The position numbers and the translations under genes were made by a program. From NCBI GenBank assembly GCA_028564675.1, contig JAOVVO010000353.1, positions 17,745 to 81,744 of the forward strand: a stretch of DNA of 64,000 nt, given 5' to 3'. Source of the stretch: Onchocerca lupi (Eukaryota; Nematoda; Chromadorea; Rhabditida; Onchocercidae). Under the pieces are notes generated by a model that ran no database searches, had not been told where the DNA came from, and saw nothing but the letters and a program-made list of their open reading frames with translations. Shown in pieces: positions 53,789 through 64,000 of this stretch (position 1 is its first letter; the number at the start of each line of letters is the position of its first letter).

Positions 53789-55123
53789 CTTATAAGACTT
53801 TAAAATCCTGCTCTATTCTGTTGGTAACTTCTAAAAAAGAAACATTTTAACATAATGATAAGAAAATATGACTTTGTAATAGCCACCTGATTTTTTTTCA
53901 ATTTTTCTTTACTGGCGGCCCCTCCATTTTATCAGTGATACCCTCTTCTGCCTTTCACCTTACCCATCATTGGAAGCAGAAAAAATGAAAGTTTATAGTA
54001 ATCTGGAAGAAATACCTCAGTTCAGTAAGGTTTATCCTCTGGAAAATGTTATTTCGCATGATACGCTATTAGAAACTTTGCAAATTATATAATATTTCGT
54101 ATTTGATATCAGATGATCGAAAAACTCGCCTTAATAACACATCTTTACTAACTAGCATACGGTATGTCAATGAACTCTCTTTTCTTCCTTTTGTGCCGCC
54201 AACTTCACCCATCAACTGTCACAAAAACACTTACCACTGCCACCCAAAACCGAAACTTGTAATCAAGAACCTATCCTTCCTAACCTATCCCAATCGCACT
54301 CCGTCCCGCAACCCAAACACTTCGCTACGCTATATTCCGTCCATTGATCTCTATTTATTCAGGTAAGTCTCAAACAATTCAGAACCATATAGTAGAGATA
54401 AGTAAGGACGTGGAATGGACAAACGTTTAGAGGGTTACGCACTTCAAAGATAACATTGTAAGTGGGAGATTATAATACTGACGTGAATGAAGATTCAGTT
54501 CGCGCCAAACCAGCAATGATTCATGTACGACAGATGGAAATGACGTGCAATGTTACAATCCTATACGAGAATTCTAAACGCATTATAGTGGAATCATCTC
54601 CACGTTATTTGGAAATATAAATACTTAATTGCAGCTTAGAATGACACGATCTATTCAATCATGCATGTCGTCGTATTTTGTATGATTTCGGCTTTTGGCA
54701 TTAAAACTGAAACAAGACTTGAATGAGTAACGATAAAGAATAAGCTAGAAATCTGCTCTTGTCACAAAAATAAATAGCAATAAATTTATCATTGAACTGA
54801 GTCCGATTACAATAATATCACCTTTTGTAATTGCATTTAGAGTGTTTGTTGCAGCAATGGTACTGCTTGTTACAGATTCTTGGGTCGCTGATTTAGAGAG
54901 TACTAATATGTGTATATTTGCTTTTAAAAGAGCTATGAGTTGACCTTATATTGATTACTTAATCATGGTCGCAATGTTTTGTTTCGCTTTTACTACTATT
55001 TTTACCTGGTTTTTTTGGTCAAAACAAACAATACGCTACATATCTATGAACGATACACACATTAAAATCTGGACTGTAATTTTTACTGTGATTATTCCGG
55101 TTGGTGCGATAAGTAGAGTTCAA
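53789..55123. other. Region upstream of the MOCS3-type gene
   Basis: About 1.3 kb with no recognised gene. Plus-strand frames at 54103-54366 and 54965-55240 are open; the second is probably a shadow of the minus-strand candidate that begins at 55124. A C-rich patch lies at 54190-54350. Confidence 0.4.
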
Positions 55124-56025
55124 TTAGTTGTTGATATAACAGGTATTTCGTCTATAAATGCATATAAACGAATCCTGATTCCAGTTTATTGGAATTTGAG
55201 CACAAAAATTCAAAAGGCATTCCTCAGTCAGCAACGATGACCCTTCTAGTATACTCCTAGCTTGCCAGAAATACTTTCGAAGAATAAGAATAAACTCTTC
55301 AATCAGTTCTTCTAAAGCTTTGTTATACGAGTTATCTTCGAAAATTGGAATTATTTCATTTTCACAAACTTTCGGCACTTTTCGTAACGTTGGATTAGCT
55401 GTCAACTTCATGCGATGTATATTCTCATTCAGAGATTTCCAGTAGGTTCTTCTCTAATGAAACTTTGTTATAATTATTGCTTTGTTATAATTGCTGCTCG
55501 AAACAATAAGGAGAGGAATGAAAAATAAACTTGACAATTTGAAACAGTAATTCTACTGTTACTCGGTCGAAAATAAGGAATTGCTTGGGAAGGAAAATGT
55601 TTTTAGCACTTTTTTTTCTAACTACTCTGTTGCAATTTAATTTAGTAATGGGATTTTAATTTGTTCATGCATAGAGTTATTTATTATTGAAAACATTAAC
55701 TTTAACCAATTCTGCCCTATTTTCCTGCTACACACTGGTGATGATGATACTTGCCTTTCGACCAAATATCTTTCAGGACATCCTGAATACAAACTTGATC
55801 AGTTTCCTGAATTATTTTTTCACTGTGAGTTTCCATCCATTCAATTCACAAACAGAGAAGAATAAATGATGCTTGCAAGAGATACTGGAAGCTCACCGCT
55901 CTCTTCCTTTCTTCGGTAAGGGCAGGAAGGCCTAAAGCAATCAAAGTTTGTTCGATAAAAGTGTGCTTGACGTTCTTCGTCCGTCTACTTCTTATCGTCA
56001 ATTTTTTTAAATTTTTTACCTTCAT
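55124..56025 (-). CDS. Unrecognised small gene candidate, two or three exons
   Basis: I do not recognise this protein. A first exon, 56025-55897, starts with ATG, encodes 43 basic, helix-prone residues (KNVKHTFIEQTLIALGLPA then LTEERKRA) and meets a GTGAGC donor in phase 0. A second exon, 55453-55124, follows a TTTCATTAG acceptor in phase 0 and is open for 109 codons, including NKALEELIEEFILILRKYFW and ARSILEGSSLLTEECL. Together they give about 152 residues. An extra exon at 55806-55755 (TDQVCIQDVLKDIWSK) has a TTCAG acceptor and an AG|GCAAGT donor but does not fit the phase of the next exon, so the model is provisional. A diverged copy of exon 1 lies at 56410-56545. The spacing and divergent direction suggest it may share control with the bZIP gene. 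Confidence 0.35.
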
Positions 56026-56097
56026 GTATCCATAACAGCTAATGCACCTTGCAAATGCTCGCCACCATCTCAGTGCAACTTACAAAGTTTGTGAGTG

Positions 56098-56128
<31 letters not shown>

Positions 56129-56545
56129 GTATACGTTATGTATGTATGTGTGTGTGTGTATTGCAGGAATATGATAAGCATTATTAGGCAGTTACTTTTC
56201 TTAAAAAAAATATAAAATTTTCAAATTAGGAAAAAGCATGGTTTAAAACTTATCCATTATGACATATCCTGATTTCTGGAGCAAATGATCGAGAAAACTT
56301 TCTTGCATCATTTTCTTCGCCATGCAATCTATATCAAAGCCAAAATTCTTCTTATATCCTAAATTGTTTTAAAAATTGAATTTTAAAAATGCAACAAAGA
56401 AACAAATTTTTTAAGATACCTAAAACTGACTGTTCTGCTTTTTTTTTTCCGAAAAGTGATAGGAAGTTCCAAAGCAATCAAAGTTTTATCGATAAAAAAG
56501 TAAGCTGAACAGTTCCTTATGCTGTCTACTTTCCTGTGTTATCGC
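55880..56545. repeat. Tandem pair of diverged ~130-base segments
   Basis: Copy A is at about 55880-56005 and copy B at about 56410-56545. Both hold AAAGCAATCAAAGTTT then TCGATAAAA and GTCTACTT in the same order, at roughly two-thirds identity by eye. On the minus strand copy A encodes the first exon of the unrecognised gene; copy B keeps a 45-codon open frame with the same motif (FIDKTLIALELP against FIEQTLIALGLP) but has no ATG. Confidence 0.7.
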
Positions 56546-56959
56546 ACTAGTTGGCGTTGCCCTTTTTCATAGCACCATAATCATTGTCTAATTTTGAACT
56601 ATAAAGTTACCATTCATCATTTTCCATTTTTCAACAAATTTATGAAAGTATAACGATGAAAAATTCTTTTTGACATTTACTCTTCTCATCAAAGACCCTG
56701 AATTGCCAGACTGTCAGCCAGTAATTCCAGAAAAATTCAGGATTGTCCCGTCATCAAATATCTTAATGAACCGTTATGATTCAGGACTGGTCACATTAGA
56801 AGACTTAAGGCCGTAGAAAATTCATCGGAATATTGATATTATGGTACTTCACTATTATATGAGCTATTACGGTAGAGTTCAGTTGTTGGGATAGTTTCTT
56901 TTAATTTTTGATTACTATACAAGTAAGATGGCTAAAGCATCTATTTATGATTTACAGGA
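56026..56959. promoter_or_regulatory. Divergent promoter region for the bZIP gene
   Basis: Between the start of the minus-strand candidate and the bZIP start. Apart from the microsatellite and copy B of the duplicated segment, nothing is recognised. The bZIP ATG follows the acceptor TTTACAG with two bases between, fitting trans-splicing or an upstream non-coding exon. Confidence 0.35.
56099..56159 (+). repeat. (TA)n followed by (TG)n microsatellite
   Basis: About 13 TA units (56099-56124) and, after GTATGTATG, a TG run to 56159. They lie in the shared upstream region of the small gene and the bZIP gene. Another TA run is at the window's end (63984-64000). Confidence 0.9.
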
Positions 56960-58417
56960 ATGACAAATCCATCCGACGCAGATGACTTACTGAAAAGATC
57001 CATATTCAGTTCTATTCTTGGATTTGGCCGTAAAGTAAAAAATACAGGTCAGAATTTTGCTGGAAATCACATTATTTTTTGAAACAGAATCACTGCTGGA
57101 ATAATTTGCATGAAATAAGTAGAAGTTTTTGATCTCTATACAGGATTATTATACACCTTTTGACTACTTCATAACTTTTTTGAAATTTCTAGTATAATGA
57201 ATGACAAAAAGTGATTTTCAACATATCAACCTTATAGGCAGGATAGGATCGGTGAAAGATGAAGATGTTAGTGGTCCAGCGGTCAGCATAAATAATAACA
57301 GTACCACAGTACTGAACAATTTAACTCCATACAAACGTAAATATCGCACAAAACAAGAAATATACAATGAAATAGTTTGCGAATGTGCCGAACTGGAGAA
57401 AAATAAGGTTTTTAAGGTTTCTTGATCTAAGTTGAACCTAGAATCTGAATTGAAATCAGGGCATAACATTGTTATTAAGTCGGACATATTCGTATTTCTT
57501 GATATCCAAACTTATTGTGCAATATTCAAGTGTATCCTTATCATAGGCCTCATCAATGTCGAATTCAGCTCAGATGAAATCTGTAGCATGCTCTACGAGC
57601 GAACTTATGGATATAGCAATAAATCCATACAGCCTGGATTCGCGACTTCCGACAGAGCACAGTAACAACAAAACAATACAGAATTTAGTTCAATTACTGG
57701 TGGCAGCTGTAAAGGAAAGTGGAATCCTCAATGACCAAAGTGGAACAAATTCACCGGAAGACATACTGAAACGTAAAAGGCTCCAGGTATATTCTTTTCT
57801 GAAGCAAAAGATTACTAATGTACACAGTAAGTGCTGCGGAAGCTTTCCGAAACTTTCAAGAAACATACATTAATTGACTTCTAGATAAAGAAAATTACGC
57901 ACATCATGAAAGCTCAAGAATGAAAAGGAAGAAGAGAGAGAATTACAGCACTAATTAGCGGGTACATATTTTTAATATATGAAAATAAAATTTGGTATGT
58001 ATGGAATTATACAATTATATCTGTGTCGGTTCAAATTTTGAATAGTATTTGTATTGTTTAAAGTGAAAAATATTATTAATATCTTATTTGAAGTATATGT
58101 TTCATAAATATGTGAACTATGAGTCGTACATATGCGCGACATGTATTATATTTATCACTAGTGAAAGCCAGTTAGGTAAATGCAAGGCATAATTTGATTT
58201 ATTCTTAAAATATCTGCTGCATACTGCAACTGTTCAGAACAAGAAAGCAGCGATACGCTATCGAAGACGACAAAAGGAGCTCAAAGAGGAGGCAGAATTG
58301 GAATTGACAATCCTCGTGAACAAAAATAATGAAATGAAAAACGAAATTAAACGAATGCAAGCTGAAATCGATCAACTGAAAGCACGAGTTTTACAAAGAA
58401 CCAGCGAGGAAGTGTAG
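56960..58417 (+). CDS. atf-4: ATF4-type bZIP transcription factor, 4 exons
   Basis: ATF4-class factors drive amino-acid and integrated stress responses in the nucleus. Exons: 56960-57047, 57238-57407, 57547-57786, 58238-58417; 225 residues with consistent phases. The last exon encodes almost the whole bZIP: basic region NKKAAIRYRRRQKELKEEAE, then a leucine zipper with heptads through LTILVNKNNEMKNEIKRMQA to LKAR, preceded by KRKRLQ in exon 3. The NK-AA-RYR pattern is that of ATF4/ATF5 rather than CREB, Jun or C/EBP. The N-terminal part is poorly conserved. Exon 3 has SGILNDQSGTNSPED, somewhat like the DSGxxxS degron of ATF4, but the Asp is displaced. Exon 2 could instead end at 57417. Exon 2 also ends with a stretch that resembles part of the ATF4 bZIP (see findings). 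The start ATG is two bases after an AG acceptor. The symbol is by orthology and tentative. Confidence 0.8.
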
Positions 58418-59827
58418 TCCTTCCATAAAATATAAATTTACATCATACTCAGCTTTCATAAAGATTTACATCATCTCAATTTTTATTAAGATTTGAATCT
58501 TCAACCATCGAAAATGGATGAATCTTACCATCACTTACCTGGCTTGAACTTAATGAAATGAACCGAGAGACCACATGTCCTGTTCATTGTATCGCCTGTT
58601 GTTAGTCCCTACCAGAAATTTTTTGCCGCTTCTGATCATTTTTAAACTAATTTTTTATCTCACAAAATAACTGTTATGTTTTGAATCATCTAAATTGGAC
58701 TTGTAATGAAACTTACCATTACTTGAAATTTGCAAAATGATAAAGCCAAACAGATGAATTTATTTACAAACTTGTGTGCTAAATGCATTCAAATAATGGG
58801 AACAGTGAAGTAAAACAATATGATAAAGAGAGCAAAAGCTTCTCAAACATAAAGAAATCTGTTTAATGAAAGTATGCAAAAATCTCTAAACTCTTTTCTT
58901 CACTTTTTCCTTCATTTCATAAAAGGAATGCATACTTATTTAATTACCAAACATTTAGTTTTGTGAACGCACGTAGAAGAATATATAAAAAAGATACTGG
59001 ATATTCAGGTTTACAAAAATTACTAAGCAATCTGTAAAATTTAAATGGGAAAAGCACGAAATGTTTTTACCAACTCCTATAAACAACATACAATTATCTA
59101 TTTACTATAAATCACACATACTTTATTCTAAAAGCGACAAAAAAGAAAAAAAAAAAAAAAAAAAAAAAAAAAAGGAGAACGAAATTTACAAAACGCACAA
59201 TTTTAAGTGAATTGACATGTACCCAAATTTAAAGATATTTGAAGCATTCACAACACAGAGAATTACATGTAATGTGTCTGGCCAATTTACAGAAATTGGA
59301 ACATTTTTTTTAATAAAAAGTCAAGAAACATTCCCGAAAATTAAAAAAAAGCCTATTCTTCATTATGTAATAGCAAACGGAATGATATACAAAAATTAAA
59401 ATCGATTCCTAAAATAATGGAAAAAAGATCTTTTAAGATAAAGTGGTCACTAATGTACAGAATACCAGAAAAACTGTGCATCTACAATATCTCATACAGT
59501 CATCAGAATTTTTCCTCATTATTGAACTAAATCGAATAGAAATTCGAATAATAAAATATAGAAATACAACACCGTAATAAATTCGGCATTAAAAACAGTA
59601 ATAAATAATGAAAAAAATATCTTTGAGGATAAAATGATTGAAGTGGTAAAATGATCATGAACAGGAGTGAGGTTAAAGAAAAAGGACCAAAAGAAATGTT
59701 TGCTGATAAACCAAGCACTTTCGGAGGGGCGCGTAATTCCTTCTTGTGAAAGATTGAAAAAGATGATCAAAAGGAATGAAATCTGCACGGCTTTACGCTA
59801 TTTTCACATAAAGCGTTCCATAACTTT
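58418..59827. other. Convergent 3' spacer between the bZIP gene and klp-12
   Basis: The 1.4 kb between two converging genes has no coding sequence that I can support. It includes a run of 28 A at 59146-59173 and an open but unconvincing frame at 59519-59788 (minus). It should contain both 3' UTRs; no polyadenylation signal is clear enough to assign. Confidence 0.5.
59146..59173 (+). repeat. Poly-A tract (28 A)
   Basis: A homopolymer in the convergent spacer, preceded by AAAAG. It could be a slippage-grown run or a tail of an old retro-insertion; no flanking duplication is evident. Confidence 0.9.
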
Positions 59828-62800
59828 TCATTCATAATTAGACTGCCAAAGAGCGACGGTTGTATCACTAGAAATACAAATAGACATCGCAAAGTCCCAA
59901 ATTATGATTTGACTTAGGAAATTCCTTATTTCTGCGTCGTCTGCTCTATTAAGTGCTTTTCCTATTTATGCAATTACAACCAGAAAGAAATATAGTGTTA
60001 TGGGATTTACACTACATCGTAATGGAATTTGAAATAAAGCTTCGAATAATGAAAGTCTATAGATCTTATGCGCATCGTGGAAGGATGAAATCATTTGAAA
60101 AGATTTTATATTTATACTAACAATCATTGCTACTAATGAATGTATTTAACAACAAAAAATTTGCATATTTTAGCTTTGTTAATTAAACGAAATGCGTGAA
60201 ATAGAGGACTCATCGCTGAGAAATGAAAAATTGCAGGAAAATTTGTAAAAATTACCTAGAAGCGGTAAAAAGGATGCCTGAATGAGTCGTCAGTTCGTTG
60301 ATCGCTTCTTCGTGAGCATGAGAAATCTAAAAATATGTCAAAGACAATTACAATCAGCTTGCTAAAATGGAAGTATGAAAGAGCATAAAGTAAAAATAAA
60401 ATAAAATAACCTGGTCAACGAAACGTAATTTACGCGTGCTCGTAATATCCCACACTTTCACTCGACCTTCCTTACAAGCCGTAACTAATAAAGGTCTGTA
60501 GCTATCTAGAATACACATGGATTGAATCCATTTATTGTGTGCTTGTAATTCAATATGGTCTCTCTTCATATCTTGCAATGAGAAACGCATGATGTCCTGG
60601 AAAAAGAGAAAATTTTAAATTTCCTTAAAAATCACAAAACATATTTACAATGTAAAACTCCAGATAATAAATCTAACGGATTTAAAATATCTTGACAAAA
60701 AACATAAATGAATCTACCACATTTAAAAAACCAGTTCACCGAAAATGACAGGATAGGAACAAAAAAAAATACTGCTACGAAGTTCGCAAGAATAAATTCT
60801 AATTAGTCTGATCATAAAACCATACTAACCGTATCTCTAGAAGCAGAAAATACGGAATCACCACAAGCAACAATGGATGTAACGCAGTCATAATGTGCTG
60901 CCGAAAATTCATGGGAAGCTTCGAAAAGACCTAATCCATCAGCATTGATTTCATACATTTTGACATAGTGATCACGAGAGCCAGTGAAGATTTTTGGTTT
61001 TACGCCACCCAAAAATCCAAGGCATGAAACTTCTGATCTAAATTCCCTTTATATGAAACATGTCAGGGCTCTTAACAAACTCGCAAAAGAAGGGAGAAGA
61101 ATAATATTTCGGATTTCTGGAAGAGATTTTATAATAATGATAAACCCAAATAATACTCTAAAAAACTATCAAAACTTGCAATGACTATGAAACTTTTTAA
61201 AATAGTAATAAAATAATATAAAATAATAATGTTTGAATAATAAATCTTTTATTATTTGAATTGTTAAAGTATATTGCCTCGAGCCGTGAGTCGCTGCCGA
61301 TAAGCGACCGAATGGTGCAAATTTTTCTAAATTCCAAATACGGACATCACTGTTGAATGTTGTAAACATAAGTCTGCAAAAAACACTTCTAAAATAAAAT
61401 TCACAAATTTATGCAATACTGATACTTTACAATTTTCAATTTTCAAAATTTTAGATGTACTAAGCCATTATGGAACATATTAGTATACTTAATATATATA
61501 GAAAAACAAAGACAGTTGATTGAAAAAAGAGTAACACTTCATTTATAAAACGACGAAATATTATGTGTGACAGAATGACTTACTTCCCTGTATTGTCCAG
61601 TTCCAATGCATTAATCACTGTTTCGGAAATGGGTAATACAGTTTGTCGAGGAGTATTTGCAGTCACAGTGTCACCTGAACAGTATGAAAACTATGGATTT
61701 TATTTCCGCGCAGAACAAACAACATAATCTACATCTACTAGATCATCTACTAGTGAAATCTAACAATGAAAATTTTTTGCAAATACGTTAAAAATAAGAT
61801 ATATCAAACCCGGATTTGATTTTCACATACCTGCAGCTGTAAGACCTGACGAATGCAGCGTACGTATACACTCTTCATTTCTTAAATCCCAAATGCGTAC
61901 GAATGCCATAGACAAGGTCAGGACCAACTGACTGGAAGGAATAAAGCGCACACACGATACATTATTCGGATGATGGCCAAACGTACATTTCTCAACACCT
62001 TTTTCCAAATCCCATATTTTTGCTGTTCTGTCTTAAAATGTACTATATAGACCAACCACAATATTTTTTAAATTTTCTCTGTTGAAGCTGACATCTTGAT
62101 TCCGTAATCTAAACTTCAACAAAAGGTTAACGAAAACGCTTCAACAAAAACGCCATAAATTCCTTACGATTACCAAACCTTTTGAGCCGCTGATTACCAT
62201 ATTACCATTAGTATCCACCGAAAGTACCGTTCTAGTATGTCCATCTAAGGTGTGTGTGCGTACAAGTAAACGTGAAGCTGTTATTTTATCACGAGTCCCT
62301 ATTGATGTCCGAGAAACATATGGTAGTATACGGCCGCATCTTCTGAAACAAAGCAGGAATCTTTTAAAATTAAAAGCAAAAGAATGGATTCTAGCAAAAA
62401 TTAAACGATATACTCCGTATATGGCGAACGTAATTCTGAATTGTAAACTATTCTCTCGAAATCTCAATTTCGAAAAAATGAAATAAAACCTTCGAGTACC
62501 ACGACCAGATGACGGCGACTCATTGGAATCTCGATCATCCAAATCCAGGTCCATCAATTTCGTCATTTCATTTTTCACTTCCATACTCATACTACTTACA
62601 CTGCCCAGCTCCAAAAATCGTCCTCCTTCAACAGAATATTCCAGTGATTGCGCTTTTTCGATGATTTGATGGTCTAAAGATGGCGTTTCTTCGTTGACTT
62701 GCTCCAAATGCATTTTGTCAGTAACCTGATCTTGCAATGATTCCTTCAGTGGATACAGTAACTCACTCGGTGTAGCTGTACGGCGACGAATTTTGTGAGC

Positions 62801-63416
62801 TGATACAAGAGATGATACTGCAATCTTGCTTATTTTACTTATAATGTTTCACATGACTTCAACAAATTAGCGAGATAAGATCATAATGCAAATTACCTCC
62901 ATGTGAGTCATCGCGTGAATCTGGTGTTACCTGATTTGCATTCGCCACTGATCGAACTTCTTCATTTTCCCGATATGGCGACGTATCCCTGCTACGACTT
63001 TGCTGCTCAGCATCCTTAATGAAGTGCTTTTGATTCTTTTGGCAAAAGCGAATTACAAGTATTTTCCGCACATTTCTGTGGATATTCAAGATACGTTTAT
63101 AAATCAAAACTGAAGTAAATCACTTTTATAAATCAAGACTGAAGTAAATCTGGAAACATCAGGAAAAATATTCTTTTTTCCATTCCATATTTCCAAATCA
63201 TATGATTGCTGGATGAAAATCTTAAAGAAATAAAATTTCCGCACTATGAAAGAGCAAATGATATTGTCGTCAAAACTGATACAAATTCAGAATGGTTGTA
63301 AATCTGTGCATTAAGAAACAAAGACTCACTCTTCTAGCATACTCCAACGCTTGATTCAAAATCACATCACTTAAAACTGATTCTTTTCGTAGTTCTTGGA
63401 TCAACAATTCTGCTTC
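59828..63416 (-). CDS. klp-12: KIF21-type kinesin, C-terminal part with WD40 repeats; 5' end outside window
   Basis: KIF21/KLP-12 are kinesin-4 family motors that regulate microtubule growth in axons. Only the C-terminal part is present; the motor and most of the coiled coil must lie past the right edge. Exons in order: 63416-63330, about 63032/63014-62897, 62817-62490, 62342-62179, 62031-61831, 61674-61584, 61373-61278, 61037-60830, 60596-60411, 60326-60256, 59867-59828. Phases agree. Coiled-coil end: AELLIQELRKESVLSDVI. Linker: HKIRRRTATPSELLY, like KIF21. WD40 signatures: HTLDGHTRTVLSVD, FGHHPNNVSCVRF, DVRIWNLEKFAPFGRL, IFTGSRDHYVKMYE, GRVKVWDITSTRKLRFVDQ, and a final ASSDTTVALWQ. The order of motifs follows KIF21A. 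The intron beginning at 61277 needs a GC donor. A further exon is possible near 63900-63960 but was not resolved. Confidence 0.9.
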
Positions 63417-64000
63417 CTAGAGCATCAATAAATATTACGATCTAAGAAACAAGCTGAAGAAAAAAGAACCAATGCATATGAGTGTTTCAGTAAAAAATTT
63501 CTCCAGGTAGGAAATATTTAACTATAGATAACACGTGGAAAAGGATCCGTGAACATATCCATACACATAATTTGCATAAAATGGCTTCGGAAAATGCCAT
63601 TTCACCTGTTTTCATTATTCAGTACATCATATTAAATTTCGAAAGTAAGACTTTCATTGTGAATGACTGTAATGATCTGGAGATCAGCATTCAAAACTAT
63701 CCCAGTAATACATGCACGCTTCGTTTGTATTCTTATTTGATGAAAAGAATTATTGCGTGAAATTGTGCACAATCCAATATAAAATAATTCGAAATACTAT
63801 TAGGATACCGCAAGGTCTCAAAATTTTCAGCTTTTATAAATGTTGATTGTCAAGAGGTACTACCTTTCTTATTGCTGTGTTAAACAGCAAAGACAAATAC
63901 CATGATCCTCCAACATCTTTGAAGCAATGATATTGCCTTTGGTTGGTAAAATGAGACTTTCATTCTAAGTAAACAGTACCAATAAATATATATATATATA

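Noticed and set aside
54965..55240. 91-codon plus-strand hydrophobic frame
   Set aside because: Overlaps the better minus-strand exon; hydrophobic residues are what the complement of Glu/Lys codons gives.
1..64000. Wolbachia-derived or viral insertion
   Set aside because: No intronless run of bacterial-type genes, no polymerase, capsid, transposase or reverse transcriptase motif was recognised on either strand.

Overview
The window is eukaryotic nuclear DNA from a nematode, most likely a filarial or other spirurid worm. It is AT-rich, its genes are broken into many short exons by small introns ending in TTTCAG-like acceptors, and long A/T-rich spacers separate them. The strongest clade marker is a p120-catenin with four fibronectin type III domains in front of its armadillo repeats, the architecture of C. 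elegans JAC-1. The species call is inference; nothing in the sequence names the species.

Layout. 987-6986 (+): beta'-COP (copb-2), 17 exons, complete. 7-14.7 kb: AT-rich spacer. 14727-21525 (-): a two-finger GATA factor of the ELT-1 type, 7 exons, complete. 21.5-37.6 kb: a 16 kb spacer upstream of elt-1 with WGATAR sites, pyrimidine-rich GC islands, degenerate GAT/ATC tracts and short repeats. 37626-45641 (-): jac-1, 28 exons, about 1,252 residues. 45.6-50.5 kb: its upstream region with possible extra exons. 50463-53788 (-): MOCS3/UBA4-type E1-rhodanese, 10 exons. 55124-56025 (-): an unrecognised small gene candidate whose first exon lies beside a diverged tandem copy of itself. 56960-58417 (+): an ATF4-type bZIP factor, 4 exons. 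59828 to beyond the right edge (-): the C-terminal WD40 half of a KIF21-type kinesin (klp-12).

The genes are housekeeping (vesicle coat, tRNA thiolation/molybdopterin activation), cell adhesion, developmental and stress transcription control, and microtubule motor functions. They do not form a single pathway or an operon. I found no prokaryotic-style gene cluster, CRISPR array, rRNA, tRNA, recognisable transposon gene or Wolbachia-like insertion. From memory, the C. elegans orthologues of five of the six recognised genes lie on chromosome IV, so the block looks like part of that ancestral chromosome.

The most interesting points are two inferred GC-AG introns at conserved codons (jac-1 and klp-12), a one-base frame conflict at a splice junction in the MOCS3 gene, the orphan gene with a duplicated exon, a possible echo of the bZIP motif inside the ATF4-like protein, and a splice acceptor only 2 bases before the bZIP start codon.
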